This document shows positions 29,647-38,977 of a stretch of 64,000 bases of DNA, piece by piece. This DNA comes from Gammaproteobacteria bacterium (lineage in GTDB: Bacteria; Pseudomonadota; Gammaproteobacteria; Nitrosococcales; Methylophagaceae). Numbering within the stretch: the stretch's first letter is position 1; each line of letters starts with the position of its first letter. A program made the translations under genes and the position numbers. The notes beneath the pieces were generated by a model. It had not been told where the DNA came from. It saw nothing but the letters and a program-made list of their open reading frames with translations, and did not search any database. The DNA lies in contig JACUUH010000004.1 in assembly GCA_014859375.1 (NCBI GenBank), forward strand, positions 1 to 64,000, read 5' to 3'.

Positions 29647-29826
29647 CTAACGATCAGTTTGGACCTGCTTAAAACGTTTAGCTAAAACCACTTCACGTTC
29701 TTGTGCTGTCAAAGCATGAATATCAACTTTGCCCTTATAAACACCAGGCTCATGGATTGTGACAGCAGCATCTTCATAACACGCACTCAACATCACTGTT
29801 GATACTAATAAAAAAATATATTTCAT
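29647..29826 (-). CDS. Small predicted lipoprotein in FDH operon (59 aa), not in ORF track
   Basis: MKYIFLLVSTVMLSACYEDAAVTIHEPGVYKGKVDIHALTAQEREVVLAKRFKQVQTDR*; lipobox LSAC; fits snugly between FDH beta and gamma genes. Confidence 0.75.
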   Translation of the reverse strand: MKYIFLLVSTVMLSACYEDAAVTIHEPGVYKGKVDIHALTAQEREVVLAKRFKQVQTDR

Positions 29827-29828
29827 GA

Positions 29829-30413
29829 TTAATCTTTATATGCTGTATTCCAGCCCCAGACTTCAGGGCGACCTTCTCGACGCACAACGCGGTTGCGGAA
29901 TAAATCCGACACCACATCACCATCACCAGCTAACAGTGCTTTGGTAGAGCACATTTCAGCACATAATGGCAATTTACCTTCAGCTAGGCGATTACGACCA
30001 TATTTTTCCAATTCTTCTGCAGAATTGTCTGGTTCAGGACCACCAGCACAGAAGGTACATTTATCCATTTTGCCACGTGAACCAAATGCACCTTGTTGTG
30101 GATATTGTGGCGCGCCAAATGGACAGGCATAAAAACAATAACCACAGCCAATGCACATATCTTTATCGTGCAATACCACGCCATCTTCGGTTGTGTAAAA
30201 ACAATCAACTGGACACACCGCCTGACACGGTGCATCACTACAATGCATACAGGCAACGGAAATGGATTTCTCACCGGGCACACCATCATCTAATGTCACA
30301 ACCCGACGACGGTTTACACCCCACGGTACTTCATGTTCGTTCTTACAGGCGGTGACACAGGCATTACATTCAATACAACGTTCGGCATCGCACAAAAACT
30401 TCATTCTAGCCAT
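29829..30413 (-). CDS. Formate dehydrogenase beta subunit, 4x[4Fe-4S] (FdnH/FdhB-like)
   Basis: CIECNACVTACKNEHEVPWG...CMHCSDAPCQAVCPVDCF...CIGCGYCFYACPFGAPQ...KCTFC. Confidence 0.93.
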   Translation of the reverse strand: MARMKFLCDAERCIECNACVTACKNEHEVPWGVNRRRVVTLDDGVPGEKSISVACMHCSDAPCQAVCPVDCFYTTEDGVVLHDKDMCIGCGYCFYACPFGAPQYPQQGAFGSRGKMDKCTFCAGGPEPDNSAEELEKYGRNRLAEGKLPLCAEMCSTKALLAGDGDVVSDLFRNRVVRREGRPEVWGWNTAYKD

Positions 30414-30425
30414 TGTTCTAATCCC

Positions 30426-33296
30426 CTATGCGGCACGAATTCGGCAAAGCGACACTTTGGTCTCTTGCATCTGAGTTACGGAATCATATCCATAGGTAAA
30501 TACTGTATTACATGATTCACCTAAGACATGCGGTACGGTACCTTCTGGATAATTGTCGGTTAAGTCTTTACCTTGATAATGTCCACCAAAATGGAATGGC
30601 ATAAACACAACTCCGCGACCAACGCGAGGTGTTACGAAGGCCATGACTTTAATTGATCCACCTTCAGGTCCATCTACCCACACTTGTTCGCCATGTTTTA
30701 CACCGGCATCATTGGCGTCAGCTGGATTAATTTCAACAAACATATCTTGTTGTAATTCTGCCAACCATGGATTTGAGCGTGTTTCTTCACCACCACCTTC
30801 ATATTCGACTAGACGACCACTGGTCATTACTAATGGAAACTCTTTAGTGTGGTCGATTGCTTGAATCGAACCATACTGTGTTGGCAGGCGATAAAAACTC
30901 TTACGATCTTCATAAGTTGGATATTGTTCAACCAAATCACGACGGTTGGTATACAAAGCCTCACGATGAATTGGCACAGGATCAGGAAACTGCCACACGA
31001 TGGCACGTGCTTTGGCATTACCAAATGGCGCACAACCATGTTTAATAGCAACACGTTGAATACCACCTGATAAATCTGTTTTCCAATTTTTACCTTCGGC
31101 TGCCACTTTTTCATCGGCAGTTAAATCATCCCACCAGCCTAGTTTCTTCAACATATCTGCTGTGAATTCTGGATAACCATCTTCAATTTCTGAACCAGCA
31201 GAAAATGAACCTTCAGCCAATAAATTATTGCCTTCATGTTCGACACCAAAGCGAGCACGGAAGGTTAAACCTCCTTCAGCAACCGGTTTACTGGTGTCAT
31301 ATAACAATGGTGTACCCGGATGTTTCATCTCAGCAGTACCCCAGCAAGGCCATGGCAAACCATAATATTCACCATCACATGGACCACCCTCTGCTTTTAA
31401 TGTGGTCTTATTGAATGTATGCAAGTTTTCTGATTGCAACTTCATACGCTCAGGTGTTTGTCCGGTATAGCCAATCGTCCACATACCTTTGTTAAATTCG
31501 CGGGTAATGTCTTCGATTAATGGCTCCTCACCATTAACCTGAATATGTTTAAACAGTTGGTCTGCAAAACCTAATTTGGTCGCAAATTTATGCATAATCA
31601 CATGATCTGGCTTCGACTCAAACAAAGGCTCAATAATTTTATGGCGCCATTGCATTGAACGATTTGAAGAACTTAATGAACCATAGGTTTCAAACTGTGT
31701 TGATGCCGGCAACAAATAAAGATTATCCTGGCGATCACTCATTACGGCCGAGACAGATGGGTAGGGATCGACTACGACCATAAGATCAAGTTTCTCCATC
31801 GCCTCTTTCATTGCAGGCCCACGCGTCTGACTGTTTGGAGCATGCCCCCATAACACCATCGCTCGAATATTATCATTTTGGTCAATGTTTTCTTTATCTT
31901 CCAAAACACCATCGATCCAACGCGAAACAGGAATACCGTTGCTATACATCGGACTCTGTTTTTTACCGCCTTCGGCATCATATTCGGCCTGATCAAAACG
32001 ATTTTTTATCCACTCGTAGTCAATATCCCATACTTTTGCCCAATGCTTCCAAGCACCTTCAGACAAGCCGTAATAACCCGGCAATGAATGCGATAACACA
32101 CCTAAATCGGTTGCACCTTGAACATTGTCATGACCACGGAAAATATTAGTACCGCCACCAGATACCCCCATATTGCCAAGGGCTAACTGGAAGATACAAT
32201 AGGCACGAGTATTGTTATTACCAATAGTATGTTGCGTCCCCCCCATACACCAAACAAGCGTACCCGGACGATGTTCAGCCATGGTTTGTGCCGCTTTCAG
32301 TACATCAGCTTCTTTGGCACCAGAGACCCGTTCAACTTCAGCAGGTGTCCATTTAGCCACCTCTTTACGGATTTCATCCATACCGTAAACACGCTGATTA
32401 ATGAACTCTTTGTCTTCCCACCCATTTTGGAAAATATGCCATAACATACCCCAAACAAAGGGTACGTCAGTACCTGGACGGATAGACACATAATGATCAG
32501 CATGGGCTGCTGTACGGGTGAATCGTGGATCAACGACAATGATCGGCGCGCCTTTTTCTTTTGCTCTGAAAATATGTTGTAAGGAAACAGGATGCGCTTC
32601 TGCTGGGTTGGCACCAATGATAAACACGGCTTTCGAATTATGAATATCATTGTATGAGTTAGTCATGGCACCATAGCCCCATGTATTCGCAACCCCAGCA
32701 ACTGTCGTCGAGTGACAAATACGCGCTTGGTGATCGACGTTATTTGTACCCCATAGTGATGCAAACTTACGGAACAGATAGGCTTGCTCGTTGCTATGCT
32801 TCGCCGAACCTAGCCAATAAACAGAGTCTGGACCTGATTGCTCGCGAATCGCCAACATTTGGTCACCGATTTCGTTAATAGCTTGATCCCACGAAATACG
32901 TTGCCATTTTCCCGCAACTTTTTTCATTGGATATTTTAGCCGTTTGTCACCATGACCATGTTCACGCAACGATGCACCTTTAGCACAATGAGAACCGAGG
33001 TTAAATGGGTGCTCAAAACTAGGTTCTTGGCCAATCCAAACCCCATTTTGCACTTCAGCAACCACACCACAACCTACACTACAGTGACTACAAACGCTGC
33101 GTACTTTCTTGATTTCGCCTTCATCATAAGCATGGCGTTTACCTTCTGCTGCGTCTGCTTTTTGAATCATTGCTGTTGGTAATAAACTCATAAAAGCAGC
33201 GCCACCAGCAGCAATACCCGATCCCTTTAAGAAGTTACGTCGATTAAGTCCTGAGTTTTTAGTACTGGCAACGGAATCACGTTTAGTCAATTTCAT
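30426..33296 (-). CDS. Formate dehydrogenase alpha subunit, Tat-exported (FdnG/FdhA-like, Cys form)
   Basis: Tat signal NRRNFLKGSGIAAGGAAFMSLL, CSHCSVGCGVVAEVQNGVWIGQEP, DHQARICHSTTVAGVANTWGYGAMTNS, RGHDNVQGATDLG. Confidence 0.94.
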   Translation of the reverse strand: MKLTKRDSVASTKNSGLNRRNFLKGSGIAAGGAAFMSLLPTAMIQKADAAEGKRHAYDEGEIKKVRSVCSHCSVGCGVVAEVQNGVWIGQEPSFEHPFNLGSHCAKGASLREHGHGDKRLKYPMKKVAGKWQRISWDQAINEIGDQMLAIREQSGPDSVYWLGSAKHSNEQAYLFRKFASLWGTNNVDHQARICHSTTVAGVANTWGYGAMTNSYNDIHNSKAVFIIGANPAEAHPVSLQHIFRAKEKGAPIIVVDPRFTRTAAHADHYVSIRPGTDVPFVWGMLWHIFQNGWEDKEFINQRVYGMDEIRKEVAKWTPAEVERVSGAKEADVLKAAQTMAEHRPGTLVWCMGGTQHTIGNNNTRAYCIFQLALGNMGVSGGGTNIFRGHDNVQGATDLGVLSHSLPGYYGLSEGAWKHWAKVWDIDYEWIKNRFDQAEYDAEGGKKQSPMYSNGIPVSRWIDGVLEDKENIDQNDNIRAMVLWGHAPNSQTRGPAMKEAMEKLDLMVVVDPYPSVSAVMSDRQDNLYLLPASTQFETYGSLSSSNRSMQWRHKIIEPLFESKPDHVIMHKFATKLGFADQLFKHIQVNGEEPLIEDITREFNKGMWTIGYTGQTPERMKLQSENLHTFNKTTLKAEGGPCDGEYYGLPWPCWGTAEMKHPGTPLLYDTSKPVAEGGLTFRARFGVEHEGNNLLAEGSFSAGSEIEDGYPEFTADMLKKLGWWDDLTADEKVAAEGKNWKTDLSGGIQRVAIKHGCAPFGNAKARAIVWQFPDPVPIHREALYTNRRDLVEQYPTYEDRKSFYRLPTQYGSIQAIDHTKEFPLVMTSGRLVEYEGGGEETRSNPWLAELQQDMFVEINPADANDAGVKHGEQVWVDGPEGGSIKVMAFVTPRVGRGVVFMPFHFGGHYQGKDLTDNYPEGTVPHVLGESCNTVFTYGYDSVTQMQETKVSLCRIRAA

Positions 33297-33311
33297 TTTT
33301 ATATTCTCAGC

Positions 33312-33527
33312 TTAAAAGTCGGCAAGTTGATAATAGGTATCAACATGCTCTGTCCGTTGGTAACCCTTGGTCGAAGGTACGGCAGCTTTGCCATTATTTT
33401 CGGACACATCAATAACGTTAGCTTTAGCTATCGTAGAACTGGCAGCAACTAACGTTACCGAGCTAGCCACTGTTGATGTCACTTTCCGAAGAAATTGTCT
33501 TCTATTTATGGTGTGCTGATCAGTCAT
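33312..33527 (-). CDS. Small Tat-signal protein of FDH operons
   Basis: MTDQHTINRRQFLRKVTSTVASSVTLVAASS...GYQRTEHVDTYYQLADF; Tat motif and C-terminal GYxxTEHxxTYY motif as in the FDH-region Tat-target family. Confidence 0.85.
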   Translation of the reverse strand: MTDQHTINRRQFLRKVTSTVASSVTLVAASSTIAKANVIDVSENNGKAAVPSTKGYQRTEHVDTYYQLADF

Positions 33528-33643
33528 AATTCCTCCCGTCCATTCGGGGTATAAATCCCCTTTAAATGGTGCGTAAATAGCTGTTTTATTTTGTAAAAAT
33601 AATATGTAGAGTATCGCGCACAATGCACTTGTAAGCAAGTAGC

Positions 33644-34213
33644 TTAGGTCATTAGGCTTTGTTCTAATTGCATAAATGTTTCACCTAAGTGTCCAACTGA
33701 GCGATAAAAAATTGCATTTTCTGCCTGTACCATATCAGCAAAGAATTTTTCTGCCCATGGGGCTAAATGGCGCTGAAAAAATTGCTGTGCGCTCACGACA
33801 GGTGTGCCTTCAGCCATTAAGATAAGGCGCATCACATCACATTGTGCTGCAATATGATCTTCAGGTTCACTCACCTCTTGTTGCCTTTCTAAACCTAGTT
33901 TAGCCAAGTCAGAACGTAATAATGCCAGGGGTTCTTCCATTAAGAATCCAGTTTGGTAATAACAACCATAAGGGATGAGTTCGCCATGAGTCACGCCTAT
34001 AAACAATGCTTGAAACTCATCTGAAATTGATTCTGGTTCAACTTGCTCGACTGCCTCACGCAACTGCAACCATTGTTTCCCCATTGGACTGTCCGGCTCT
34101 ACTATCTCCAAAGCAGCTAACTGTTCTAATACTATTTTCTGTGGCGCGGCATTTAATAATGTTGCCAATAAAGCATAGGTTTGCGCTCGCCAAAGTGTAT
34201 TTTCATCTGCCAT
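33644..34213 (-). CDS. TorD/DmsD-family molybdoenzyme chaperone
   Basis: RAQTYALLATLLNAAP...QALFIGVTHGELIPYGCYYQTGFLMEEPLALLRSDLAKLGLER..., LAPWAEKFFADM. Confidence 0.88.
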   Translation of the reverse strand: MADENTLWRAQTYALLATLLNAAPQKIVLEQLAALEIVEPDSPMGKQWLQLREAVEQVEPESISDEFQALFIGVTHGELIPYGCYYQTGFLMEEPLALLRSDLAKLGLERQQEVSEPEDHIAAQCDVMRLILMAEGTPVVSAQQFFQRHLAPWAEKFFADMVQAENAIFYRSVGHLGETFMQLEQSLMT

Positions 34214-35733
34214 TACATTGGTCCCTGAGCATCTTTAAACATCGCTTTCACTCTGCAATCCTCACACATTTTTAATCGTTGTAATGCTGCTCCCTGAAAC
34301 ATGGCATGACCTTTGAGTTTTTCAGTCATGGTAGTGATCATTTTCTGAGTTGCAAACGGTTTATTACATGCTATGCAATGAAATATCGGTTCCTCGTATA
34401 AAAGTCGAACCTTGCGCGCTTGCTCACGATCAAAGAGATAGCGTGGGTTCAAGGTGATGGCATTTTCAGGACAGGCATTGCTACACATGCCACATTGCAC
34501 ACATAAGTCTTCAATAAAATTAAGCTGAGGTTTATCAATACCATCTAACACGGCACCTACTGGGCAAACGGATACACATGACAGACATAACGTGCAGGCG
34601 TGTTTATCAATCTCAATCTCACCAAACGCAGCGCCGTCATTTAATGGCAACAGTTCTATCGGTTTTGGAGCCTGTTTGTGGAGGTGATCTAATGCGATAG
34701 TGATCATGCGACGTTTATCATCAACACCAGCAAATTGTGCTCGTTCAGCAATAACTATCGTTTCTGATTGGCTTAGTTGTTGTGTTAATTGCTCAACGTT
34801 ATTGCCGCTAAACCAGCTTATTGATTGATCAAAACCAATACCTGTCAACATCTCATTTGTTTTTGATATTTCATTTTGAAGTTCAAGCCAATCATGATCG
34901 TTGTGGCTACCCGCATCCCAAACAATAATATGACCAACACCGTAGGCTAATGCACTCAGCCAAAAAGGCATGCCTAGAGCACCAATTTCTTCAATAGAAA
35001 ATGCGATTGTTGTTTGACTCAAACTATCAGCCATAGTCTCTATCATCATTTGACCATGATTTTCATCATGAATCAGCAAGATTGGTGGCACTGTTTCAAG
35101 TTCAAAATACGCCTTTAGCATAACTCTTAGACGATTAAGGCTGACATCCAGTGCTGGTAAGGCATAAGTCATTGCACCTGACGGACAAACAGCAGTACAA
35201 CTTCCACAACCTTGGCATAACGACGGATTGACTGTGACCGTATCTCCTGAACTACTAATTGCCTCGGCAGGACATGCGTCTATACAGTGTTGACAGCCTT
35301 TTACCTGACGACGAGAGTGTGCACAAATTGACGGTTTATATTGAAAGTAACGAGGTTTATCAAATATGCCGATAAGATCCGGTAATTGCTGTAACGCCTC
35401 GGCTAATGTTTGTTGATTATCTTGTGGCGCAAAATACCCCAACGGCAAAACCTTAATTGAGATGGTAGGTTCTGGCATTAAATCCAGGATCAGATCAAAC
35501 GCCAAAGTCTGTGATTTAAGTTCAACCGTAAAGTTACCCAACCAACCAGTAATGCTATCTGGCTGGTCTAGTGATGACGTGATTTGTAAACCATCAAGGT
35601 GAGGTGTTACTGCGTCAATTTGTGCCTGGCTGCCAACAATCAACAGTCTGCCACTTGAACTAAATTCAACTAAATCAATTGGCATGATATCGATCACAGC
35701 TAATTGTTGTATTGAGTTATGCACTCTTGTCAT
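34213..35733 (-). CDS. Multi-[4Fe-4S] ferredoxin-type FDH accessory protein
   Basis: CxxCxxxCP clusters: HCIDACPAEAI, CQGCGSCTAVCPSGAM, CTLCLSCVSVCPVGAV, CVQCGMCSNACPENAI; C-terminal CIAC..CEDC. Confidence 0.9.
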   Translation of the reverse strand: MTRVHNSIQQLAVIDIMPIDLVEFSSSGRLLIVGSQAQIDAVTPHLDGLQITSSLDQPDSITGWLGNFTVELKSQTLAFDLILDLMPEPTISIKVLPLGYFAPQDNQQTLAEALQQLPDLIGIFDKPRYFQYKPSICAHSRRQVKGCQHCIDACPAEAISSSGDTVTVNPSLCQGCGSCTAVCPSGAMTYALPALDVSLNRLRVMLKAYFELETVPPILLIHDENHGQMMIETMADSLSQTTIAFSIEEIGALGMPFWLSALAYGVGHIIVWDAGSHNDHDWLELQNEISKTNEMLTGIGFDQSISWFSGNNVEQLTQQLSQSETIVIAERAQFAGVDDKRRMITIALDHLHKQAPKPIELLPLNDGAAFGEIEIDKHACTLCLSCVSVCPVGAVLDGIDKPQLNFIEDLCVQCGMCSNACPENAITLNPRYLFDREQARKVRLLYEEPIFHCIACNKPFATQKMITTMTEKLKGHAMFQGAALQRLKMCEDCRVKAMFKDAQGPM

Positions 35734-36202
35734 CCTCGTTGTTATCTGTTGGTAGCGCTGTATTTTCTACTTGTGCTGGCACGCTTGGACTGTTGTCTAT
35801 TTTGGCTGAATATTCTGATCCCAGTTCGTTTTTTTGTTGGGCTAGTTTAATCATGTGTTTCATTTGTGATGTCACAATATCACCCAATTTCCACTGTTGT
35901 GTATAGTCATGATCATAATCATTAAGACCATCACGTTGATTGAATTCAGCGGTATGAAATAAATCACGTAACGCTGCTATTTTCAGTTTGGGATCAGCAT
36001 CTTTTTGTTGCCAGATCGGTAACGCTTCATCAGTTACCGACGGTATAGCTTCTTCCGATTGAGATAAATCTTTATCATCAAAATCGTCTGGCAATTCCGA
36101 TGCGACACTAGGTTCGGGTTCGGGTTCAGTTTTAGCGTCATCATCTAATTTACGTCGTGACCAACGTGATATAAATCCTTCATTGTCCTCAGATTTTGTC
36201 AT
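35717..36202 (-). CDS. DUF3306 family protein
   Basis: GFISRWSRRKLDDDAKTEP...LPIWQQKDADPKLKIAALRDLFHTAEFNQRDGLNDYDHDYTQQ; position in FDH accessory cluster. Confidence 0.85.
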   Translation of the reverse strand: MTKSEDNEGFISRWSRRKLDDDAKTEPEPEPSVASELPDDFDDKDLSQSEEAIPSVTDEALPIWQQKDADPKLKIAALRDLFHTAEFNQRDGLNDYDHDYTQQWKLGDIVTSQMKHMIKLAQQKNELGSEYSAKIDNSPSVPAQVENTALPTDNNEDDKSA

Positions 36203-36672
36203 CGACTTTCACTACCATCATGCCATTTTTTGCGCTGACGTTTTTTAGGTTTCTCTGGTCGATAATGTGTCAAAACAAAGGCTTCTAACCATGATATTAA
36301 CGCTGCGGGTAAGGCACTATAAAATACCTGTGCACCGGTTTCCATGTAGGATGCAGCCTCATCAAAATCAACCGTCACTAACAACGGTGACGGTGTATTG
36401 CTATCATCCTGTTGACTGATCAAATACAGTTGAGGGTTTGCAGACACCAGATTTTGATAATAAGCATCACAATGCAATACATGCAATTGAAGTTCTAGAT
36501 TCGGCCAGAAATGCAACTTACCTGTTGACTCAAGTTGGCTTAATTGTGTTTGTGATAACCCAGGAATGACGCCAGCTAATGTCCAAACGCTATCAGCCCA
36601 AGGGTGACTACTCTCCTGTTGCAACATAACTGCTGAAATGGTTTTTTTATCTATTATATTTTGTTGCATCAT
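36199..36672 (-). CDS. DUF3305 family protein
   Basis: ISAVMLQQESSHPWADSVWTLAGVIPG...LHFWPNLELQLHVLHCDAYYQNLVSANPQLYLI. Confidence 0.85.
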   Translation of the reverse strand: MMQQNIIDKKTISAVMLQQESSHPWADSVWTLAGVIPGLSQTQLSQLESTGKLHFWPNLELQLHVLHCDAYYQNLVSANPQLYLISQQDDSNTPSPLLVTVDFDEAASYMETGAQVFYSALPAALISWLEAFVLTHYRPEKPKKRQRKKWHDGSESR

Positions 36673-36693
36673 CGAATTATTATACTGCTGTAA

Positions 36694-38934
36694 TTACTCG
36701 GCCAATTCCACTTGCGTTACTTTCTGTAATCCACGTGGCAATTTATGACCACGCTTACCCCGTTCGCCACTGTAATGAGCAAGATCAGCAGGTTTAAGGG
36801 TTAAATGACGCTTCCCTGCATGTAAGGTGATACTGCGATCTTGAGGTACACATGTCACTGAGTGCAACCATTCTTGACCGGCACTAAATCGTGCCTGTGG
36901 AATATTGATTAATCGAACACCTTTACCTTTATTCATAACAGGCACTTCGTTTGCTGCACACACTAATAAACGCCCATCTCCTGCTGTTACCGCAAGGCTA
37001 TCTGTTGCAATAGTATCAATCCATAATGGCGTTAAAAGTTGAGCACCATCAGGCAGATTAAATAGGGCTTTACCTGCTTTATTCTTGGCTAACAGATTGT
37101 CTAGGGTTGTCACAAAGCCGTAACCTGCTGTGTTAGCTAACAATAAGGGTTGATCCAGCTCTCCTGCTAATACCGCTATAAAACGTGCATCTGCTGGTGC
37201 TTGTAATCTGCCGCTTAACGGTTCACCTTGTCCACGTGCTGACGGCAAAGTATGTGCCGGCAACGAATAACTGCGACCCGTTGTATCTAAAAACACGATC
37301 TGTTGATTACTTCGCGCTTTTACCGATGTGGCATAACGGTCACCCGTTCTGAAATTTAAAGATGCCGGATCAACATCATGACCTTTAGCAGCACGCACCC
37401 AGCCACTTTCTGATAATACGATTGTCAATGGTTCGGTTGGTAATAACTCGGTTTCACTTAAGGCTTTGGCGGCTTGCCGAGACACAATGGCAGAACGGCG
37501 GTCATCACCAAACTTGTCAGCATCGGCTTCTAATTCTTTACGAACTTGCGTTTTTAGGCGTGTGTCAGAACTGAGCAATAATTCAATTGATTTTCGTTCT
37601 TTAGCCAAGTCATCCAGCTCAGAACGAATTTTCATTTCTTCAAGTTTGGCTAAATGGCGTAATTTTAACTCTAAAATCGCTTCAGCCTGACGCTCACTTA
37701 TGCCAAATCGTTCCATCAACACAGGCTTGGGTTCATCTTCTGTTCTAATGATTGCAATTACTTCATCAATATTGAGATAGGCAACTAACAATCCCTCCAA
37801 TACATGCATCCGATCAATGATCTTATCCAATCGATATTGCAAACGACGACGCACTGTTTCAGTACGAAATACCAACCATTCGACTAATAAATCACGCAGA
37901 TTTTTAACCTGTGGTCGACCATCCAAACCGATCATATTCATATTGACGCGATAGCTACGTTCAAGATCAGTAGTCGCAAACAAATGAGACATCAAACCAT
38001 CAACATCAACGCGATTTGAGCGTGGCACGATAACAAGTCTAACCGGATGTTCATGATCTGACTCATCACGCAAATCAGCGACCATTGGCAGTTTCTTGTT
38101 GTGCATTTGTCCTGCAATTTGCTCGATCAATTTTGCACCTGACGTTTGAAACGGCAATGCATTGATAATAATTTCGCCTTCTTCTTTGGCGTAACATCCA
38201 CGCTGCCTGACCGAACCATGACCCGTTTGATACAGCTTTAATAACTCTTCACGTGACGAAACTATTTCACCCCCCGTCGGAAAGTCAGGCCCTTGAATTT
38301 GTTCTAACAACTCATCTAATGTGGTTTTCGGTGATTTAAGTAACAAAAGACAGGCATTAACTACTTCTCGTAAATTGTGTGGTGGAATATCTGTTGCCAT
38401 CCCAACCGCGATACCTGTTCCGCCATTGAGCAACACATTGGGTAAGCGGGCTGGTAACAACGTCGGCTCATTCATCGAACCATCAAAATTGGGTTGCCAT
38501 TCAACCGTGCCTTGGCCAAGTTCGCTTAATAAACTTTGTGCATAAGGAGCTAAACGTGATTCGGTATAACGCATAGCAGCGAACGATTTAGGATCATCCA
38601 TCGATCCCCAGTTACCTTGCCCATCAATCAACGGATAACGATATGAGAATGGTTGTGCCATTAACACCATTGCTTCATAACAGGCGGAATCACCATGGGG
38701 GTGATATTTACCTAAAACATCACCAACGGTACGGGCAGATTTCTTATGTTTAGATGCAGCACTTAAACCTAATTCAGACATCGCATAAACGATGCGGCGT
38801 TGCACTGGTTTTAAACCATCACCAACATGAGGCAAGGCACGATCTAAAATGACATACATTGAATAATCAAGGTAGGCCTTTTCAGTGAAGTCGCGTACGG
38901 GAAGTCGCTCTAAATCATCCATTACAGTAGTCAT
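36694..38934 (-). CDS. parC: DNA topoisomerase IV subunit A
   Basis: [42 protein letters not shown]...[37 protein letters not shown]. Confidence 0.97.
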   Translation of the reverse strand: MTTVMDDLERLPVRDFTEKAYLDYSMYVILDRALPHVGDGLKPVQRRIVYAMSELGLSAASKHKKSARTVGDVLGKYHPHGDSACYEAMVLMAQPFSYRYPLIDGQGNWGSMDDPKSFAAMRYTESRLAPYAQSLLSELGQGTVEWQPNFDGSMNEPTLLPARLPNVLLNGGTGIAVGMATDIPPHNLREVVNACLLLLKSPKTTLDELLEQIQGPDFPTGGEIVSSREELLKLYQTGHGSVRQRGCYAKEEGEIIINALPFQTSGAKLIEQIAGQMHNKKLPMVADLRDESDHEHPVRLVIVPRSNRVDVDGLMSHLFATTDLERSYRVNMNMIGLDGRPQVKNLRDLLVEWLVFRTETVRRRLQYRLDKIIDRMHVLEGLLVAYLNIDEVIAIIRTEDEPKPVLMERFGISERQAEAILELKLRHLAKLEEMKIRSELDDLAKERKSIELLLSSDTRLKTQVRKELEADADKFGDDRRSAIVSRQAAKALSETELLPTEPLTIVLSESGWVRAAKGHDVDPASLNFRTGDRYATSVKARSNQQIVFLDTTGRSYSLPAHTLPSARGQGEPLSGRLQAPADARFIAVLAGELDQPLLLANTAGYGFVTTLDNLLAKNKAGKALFNLPDGAQLLTPLWIDTIATDSLAVTAGDGRLLVCAANEVPVMNKGKGVRLINIPQARFSAGQEWLHSVTCVPQDRSITLHAGKRHLTLKPADLAHYSGERGKRGHKLPRGLQKVTQVELAE

Positions 38935-38977
38935 TGTAAATGTCTCTTAATACAGTGCTGATACAGTGCCAATATCA

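Noticed and set aside
37466-37690. Plus-strand ORFs inside parC/parE
   Set aside because: Shadow ORFs of conserved topoisomerase coding sequence.
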